A DNA stretch of 34,939 bases from Phycisphaeraceae bacterium. GTDB lineage: Bacteria; Planctomycetota; Phycisphaerae; Phycisphaerales; Phycisphaeraceae. Under the pieces are notes generated by a model, which was given only the letters and a program-made list of their open reading frames with translations, ran no database searches and was not told the DNA's origin. Numbering within the stretch: position 1 is the stretch's first letter; every line of letters starts with the position of its first letter. Both the position numbers and the translations under genes were made by a program. The stretch covers positions 1 to 34,939 of the forward strand of contig NYZC01000376.1 in NCBI GenBank assembly GCA_002686995.1, read 5' to 3'. This document shows, in pieces, positions 31,828-34,939 of this stretch.

Positions 31828-33563
31828 TCCCGTTGTCGACCGGCTCGCTTGCATGTCTGGCGATGGGGTTTGCCCTGTCGTTCACGACGGTCGTGCCGGC
31901 CGAGGCGCCGCCGGCGACGGACCCGGCGCTCGACCTCATCGTCGACCGTGACGCCCATCCGTGGTGGCAGATCGCCGTGATCGCGGCGGCCACGTTCGTC
32001 TCGGAGGACCTGACCTGCATCTCCGCCGGGCTGCTCGCCAACCGCGGTCAACTCGAACTCGTCACCGGGCTGCTCGGCTGCTTCATCGGCATCTTTCTCG
32101 GTGACATCGGGCTCTGGTGCCTGGGCCGTTTTCTGGGTCGGCGCCTGCTGGAATTGCGCTGGGTGGCGCGGAAGTTCCCACCGGACAAGGTCGAGCAGGT
32201 GCGGCACTGGCTCAACCGGCACAGCTGGTGGGCGGTCTTCGCGAGCCGGTTCATGCCGGGCACGCGCCTTCCGCTGTACGTCACCGCCGGCACGCTCGGC
32301 GTCAAGGCATGGCGCTTCGCCCTGTGGGCGCTGATCTCGGACATGGCCTGGACGCCGCTGCTGGTCGTGTCGGTCGCGCTGCTGGGCGAGGCGGCCGCGC
32401 GACCGTTCGAGATGCTCTTCGGTCCGGGCTGGATCGCGCTCGTGTGCGCAGTGCTGACGGTCTGGCTGCTCATCCGGGCCGCCATCGCGCTCGCCACCCG
32501 ACGCGGTCGCCAGCGCGCCGTGGCGAAGCTCTCGACGATCTGGCGCTGGGAGTTCTGGCCGGCGTGGCTGTTCTACGCGCCGCTCGTTCCCTGGCTGGCC
32601 CTGCTCGCGTGCCGGCACCGAAGCCTGACCGCCTGGACCGCGGCCAACCCGGGCATTCCCGACGGCGGTGTCGTGGGTGAGTCGAAGCACGCGATCCTCG
32701 CTCGGCTCGACGATCAATGGGTCGTGCCGTTCGGCCTGGTTGGCGCCGGCGACCCGGCGTCGCGACTCGATCGATTGCGCGCGTGGATCGTGGAGCGCAG
32801 CCTGGCGTATCCGCTCGTCCTCAAGCCCGACGCAGGGCAGCGCGGGTTCGGCGTCCGGATCGCGCGCAGCGACGACGACGCGACGGCCCATTTCTCGGAA
32901 CATCCGTACGACGTGCTGATCCAGCAGTTCGACCCGGGCCCGCTCGAAGCCGGCGTCTTCTACGTGCGCGAGCCGGACGAGCCGACTGGGCGCATTTTTT
33001 CGATCACCGACAAGCACTTCCCGGCGGTCACTGGCGACGGAATCCGCACGCTCGAAGCGCTGATCTGGGACAACCCGCGCCTGCGCATGCAGGCGGGCGT
33101 ATTTCTGGCACGCCACGCGGCGCGGCGAGATGAGGTCGTGGAGCGCGACCGGCGGTTTCCGCTCGCGATGGCGGGCAATCACTGCCAGGGCACGATGTTC
33201 AAGGACGGCGCGCACCTCGCGACGCCGGAGCTGGCCGAGACGATCGACCGCATCGCCCACGGCTTTCCCGGCTTCTTCTTCGGCCGCTTCGACGTGCGCT
33301 ACGAGGACGCGGCGTCGCTACGTGCCGGGCGCGACTTCCGGATCATCGAGCTCAACGGCGTCACGAGCGAATCGACGAACATCTACGACCCCGATCGATC
33401 ACTGCTCTGGGCCTATCGCACGCTCGCCCGCCAGTGGGCGCTGCTGTACCGCATCGGCGACGCCAACCGCCGCCGCGGCCATCGCCCGGCGCGCCTCGGC
33501 CCGCTGGTGAAGTCGATCCTGAGCCACTATCGCCTGCGCGAGGGAAATGCGATCGCGGACTGA
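31818..33563 (+). CDS. DedA (SNARE-assoc/VTT) and ATP-grasp domain fusion
   Basis: A 581-residue fusion. The N-terminal half (about 50-225) is a DedA/VTT membrane domain: EDL motif at 63-65, GDIGLWCLGRFLGRRL at 95-110, and the family hallmark FASRFMPGTRLPLYVTAG at 141-158. A hydrophobic segment around 244-266 leads to the C-terminal half (about 280-560), an ATP-grasp domain with VLKPDAGQRGFG at 334-345 and the metal-binding ELNGVTSE at 511-518. The ATP-grasp half resembles stand-alone carboxylate-amine-ligase-like proteins that start ...SLT..TAANP.IP.GG.VGESK. DedA proteins move lipid carriers across the membrane; an enzyme amidating or ligating a carboxylate on a lipid head group is inference. 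ATG 31818 overlaps NRDE. Confidence 0.88.
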   Translation: MRLIPLSTGSLACLAMGFALSFTTVVPAEAPPATDPALDLIVDRDAHPWWQIAVIAAATFVSEDLTCISAGLLANRGQLELVTGLLGCFIGIFLGDIGLWCLGRFLGRRLLELRWVARKFPPDKVEQVRHWLNRHSWWAVFASRFMPGTRLPLYVTAGTLGVKAWRFALWALISDMAWTPLLVVSVALLGEAAARPFEMLFGPGWIALVCAVLTVWLLIRAAIALATRRGRQRAVAKLSTIWRWEFWPAWLFYAPLVPWLALLACRHRSLTAWTAANPGIPDGGVVGESKHAILARLDDQWVVPFGLVGAGDPASRLDRLRAWIVERSLAYPLVLKPDAGQRGFGVRIARSDDDATAHFSEHPYDVLIQQFDPGPLEAGVFYVREPDEPTGRIFSITDKHFPAVTGDGIRTLEALIWDNPRLRMQAGVFLARHAARRDEVVERDRRFPLAMAGNHCQGTMFKDGAHLATPELAETIDRIAHGFPGFFFGRFDVRYEDAASLRAGRDFRIIELNGVTSESTNIYDPDRSLLWAYRTLARQWALLYRIGDANRRRGHRPARLGPLVKSILSHYRLREGNAIAD

Positions 33564-33577
33564 GAGCAAACGTTCAC

Positions 33578-33869
33578 GAACCACGGATGGACACGGATGA
33601 ACACGGATGGGACGGAGTCGGAAGGCCGGAAGGCCGAAAGGTCGAGAAGTCGAAGAGTCAAAAAGTCGAAGGTCAGGGTCGTTGACGCGCGTCAGCGAGG
33701 CACTTGCGCCGGCTCCGCCCGCGCGCATCGCGGCGGCGCAGCCGCTGCCCCACTACACTTTCGCTTGACCCGCGCCGCCGACCTTCGGCTCTACGACTCC
33801 CTGGCTCTTCGACCTTCCGACTTTCCGACTCCGTCCCATCCGTGTTCATCCGTGTTCATCCGTGGTTCG
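33578..33869. repeat. Long inverted repeat of CACGGATG units and octanucleotide arrays
   Basis: Outer arms: GAACCACGGATGGACACGGA and its continuation at 33578-33610, and the inverse at 33837-33869, with one mismatch over about 40 bp. Inside each arm lies a degenerate 8-bp array: on the left, units of the CGAAAGGT/CGAAGAGT type (33611-33674); on the right the inverse CTCTTCGA type (33781-33836). The centre is a GC-rich spacer without ORF. The array ends in the acyltransferase coding sequence, whose TGA stop (33856-33858) is a repeat unit. The block fills most of the 292-bp gap between the convergent genes. Confidence 0.88.
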
Positions 33870-34938
33870 TATCCCCGTGGTGCGCAAGGAAACCCCGCGC
33901 GCCCTCCTTCCCCATGTACTTGTCCAGCACGTTGCGGTCGACGCGGCAGAGATCCACGAGCATCAGGCCGTCGAGCACGTCGCCGAAGTCCGGGTCGACG
34001 TTGAAACCGAGCAGGACGCCGTTGAGCTTGAGGTATTGGCGCAGCAGCACCGGGATGCTCTTGCGATCCGCCTCGATGTCGCGAATCAGCTCGTCGACCT
34101 CGGAGATGTCCTTCAGCCCCGTGCTGGTCTGCCGCAGGTCCCAGCTGCCGTCAGGGCGCAGCCGCGGAGGATGGCGCGGCCGAAGCAGTCGGCCGAGATC
34201 CGGCAGGTAACGGTTCAGCCGGAGGAACGTCATCAGGATCTGCTTCGAGATCGAACGATAGTCGCTGCTGATGCTGACCGGCCCGAACATCATCCGGTAG
34301 CGCGGGTTCGCGACCGCGTACGCGCCGATGCCCTTCCACAGCATCATCAGGGGCGCGTAGCTCTTCTGGTAGTCGGGATGCACGAACGACCGGCCCAGCT
34401 CGAGCGCCGGTGAGATCTGCTCGAGCAGCGTGGGGCGATAGTGAAACAGCGTCGAGGTGTAGAGCCCCGACGTGCCGTAGCGGGCGAGGATTTCGTCGGT
34501 CGGCCCCATCCGGTAGGCCCCCACGATCTGCTGCGCCTGCTGGTCCCACGCGATCAGATGCAGGTACCAGTCGTCGAATCGGTCGAGGTCGACCGCGCGC
34601 CCGGTGCCCTCGCCCACCGCGCGGAACGTCAGCTCGCGCAACCGGCCGATCTCGCGGATCACCGTTGGAACCTGGGCCGTGCGGGCGTACAGCACGCGGA
34701 TGTGCTCGTTGCCGAGCAGCACCTGGTCGGAAGGCACGCCTTCGATATCGCGGCGCAGCGCGTTCGGCAGCCGGGCCGCGATGATCGGCGCTCCGACCTG
34801 GCGCTGCGGCGCCGGCTTGTCCGTACCGCCCTGCAGCCGGCCCTTGAGGATATAGGTCCGCATGCGCAGGTGCGCCGTCAGCGCCTCCGGATCGCTCATC
34901 GACGCGAACCGCCGGTAAGGGATGGGACTGCCGATCTG
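33856..34938 (-). CDS. Acyltransferase, LPLAT/GNAT-fusion type (5' partial)
   Basis: The C-terminal part (about 360 residues visible) of a protein that continues past the window end; the frame is open to 34938. The most N-terminal visible residues (IGSPIPYRRFASMSDPEALT) look like the end of a lysophospholipid acyltransferase (PlsC-type) domain. The remainder resembles the GNAT-type hemolysin/ornithine N-acyltransferase-like domain: LRELTFRAVGEGTGRAVDLD, YRMGPTDEI, ELGRSFVHPDYQ and MMFGPVSIS. Such fusions add acyl chains to lipids such as ornithine lipids; substrate here is inference. The ATG at 34899 would give 347 residues but is probably internal. The stop and last residues (DTNHG) come from the CACGGATG repeat. 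Confidence 0.82.
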   Translation of the reverse strand, partial: QIGSPIPYRRFASMSDPEALTAHLRMRTYILKGRLQGGTDKPAPQRQVGAPIIAARLPNALRRDIEGVPSDQVLLGNEHIRVLYARTAQVPTVIREIGRLRELTFRAVGEGTGRAVDLDRFDDWYLHLIAWDQQAQQIVGAYRMGPTDEILARYGTSGLYTSTLFHYRPTLLEQISPALELGRSFVHPDYQKSYAPLMMLWKGIGAYAVANPRYRMMFGPVSISSDYRSISKQILMTFLRLNRYLPDLGRLLRPRHPPRLRPDGSWDLRQTSTGLKDISEVDELIRDIEADRKSIPVLLRQYLKLNGVLLGFNVDPDFGDVLDGLMLVDLCRVDRNVLDKYMGKEGARGFLAHHGDTNHG

Positions 34939-34939
34939 A

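Overview
The window is GC-rich bacterial chromosome, roughly two-thirds G+C by eye. The gene content suggests a planctomycete-type bacterium, possibly Phycisphaerae-like, perhaps from a metagenome assembly. This is inference from three PEP-CTERM sorting-signal proteins, a one-domain GlmU-like enzyme beside prs-rplY-pth, a TMTC-like membrane/TPR protein, and intergenic gaps full of small interspersed repeats. No rRNA or marker gene settles the taxonomy. There is no prophage, CRISPR array or full insertion sequence.

Layout. 1-6.0 kb: recQ (minus), a PTS IIA gene (plus), then a minus-strand operon reading tRNA-Gln, GlmU-like nucleotidyltransferase, prs, rplY, pth. 6.4-9.4 kb: an uncharacterised protein, a SpoU rRNA/tRNA methyltransferase and a lower-GC, possibly foreign SAM methyltransferase. 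9.7-14 kb: an FGGY sugar kinase with a UPF0173 hydrolase, a lipoprotein and an L-fucose/D-threo-aldose dehydrogenase-type aldo-keto reductase. 14.2-17 kb: astD-astB (arginine succinyltransferase pathway). 17-19.3 kb: tandemly duplicated PEP-CTERM genes, each with a sigma-54 promoter match, an upstream palindrome, a leader hairpin and a terminator. 19.6-24.3 kb: shikimate kinase, then a minus-strand run of fucose/arabinose-isomerase-like protein, stand-alone lipoyl protein and 2-oxoacid dehydrogenase E1 alpha and beta. 24.4-27.7 kb: a third PEP-CTERM protein with a P-domain-like region, tRNA-Thr, a Gfo/Idh/MocA oxidoreductase and a small lipoprotein. 27.8-34.9 kb: a four-helix-bundle protein, a TMTC-like protein, DinB, a TANGO2/NRDE protein overlapping a DedA/ATP-grasp fusion, and the C-terminal part of an acyltransferase (probably LPLAT-GNAT) running off the window.

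How genes work together. prs, the GlmU-like enzyme, rplY and pth are housekeeping genes of nucleotide and cell-wall precursor supply and translation. The FGGY kinase, aldo-keto reductase, isomerase-like and Gfo/Idh proteins suggest deoxy- or rare-sugar catabolism spread over several transcription units. AstD and AstB supply two steps of arginine catabolism; AstA, AstC and AstE are not here. The PEP-CTERM proteins need an exosortase encoded elsewhere.

The most unusual signal is between the genes. At least five loci carry degenerate tandem arrays with an 8-bp period but different unit sequences. There are also a 161-bp MITE-like element (two copies), a ~145-bp hairpin element (three copies), a 25-bp REP-like sequence and CACGGATG-type repeats. 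At least eight genes (recQ, pth, the 6431 gene, astD, aroK, the four-helix gene, the TMTC-like gene and the acyltransferase) have their stop codon inside such a repeat.
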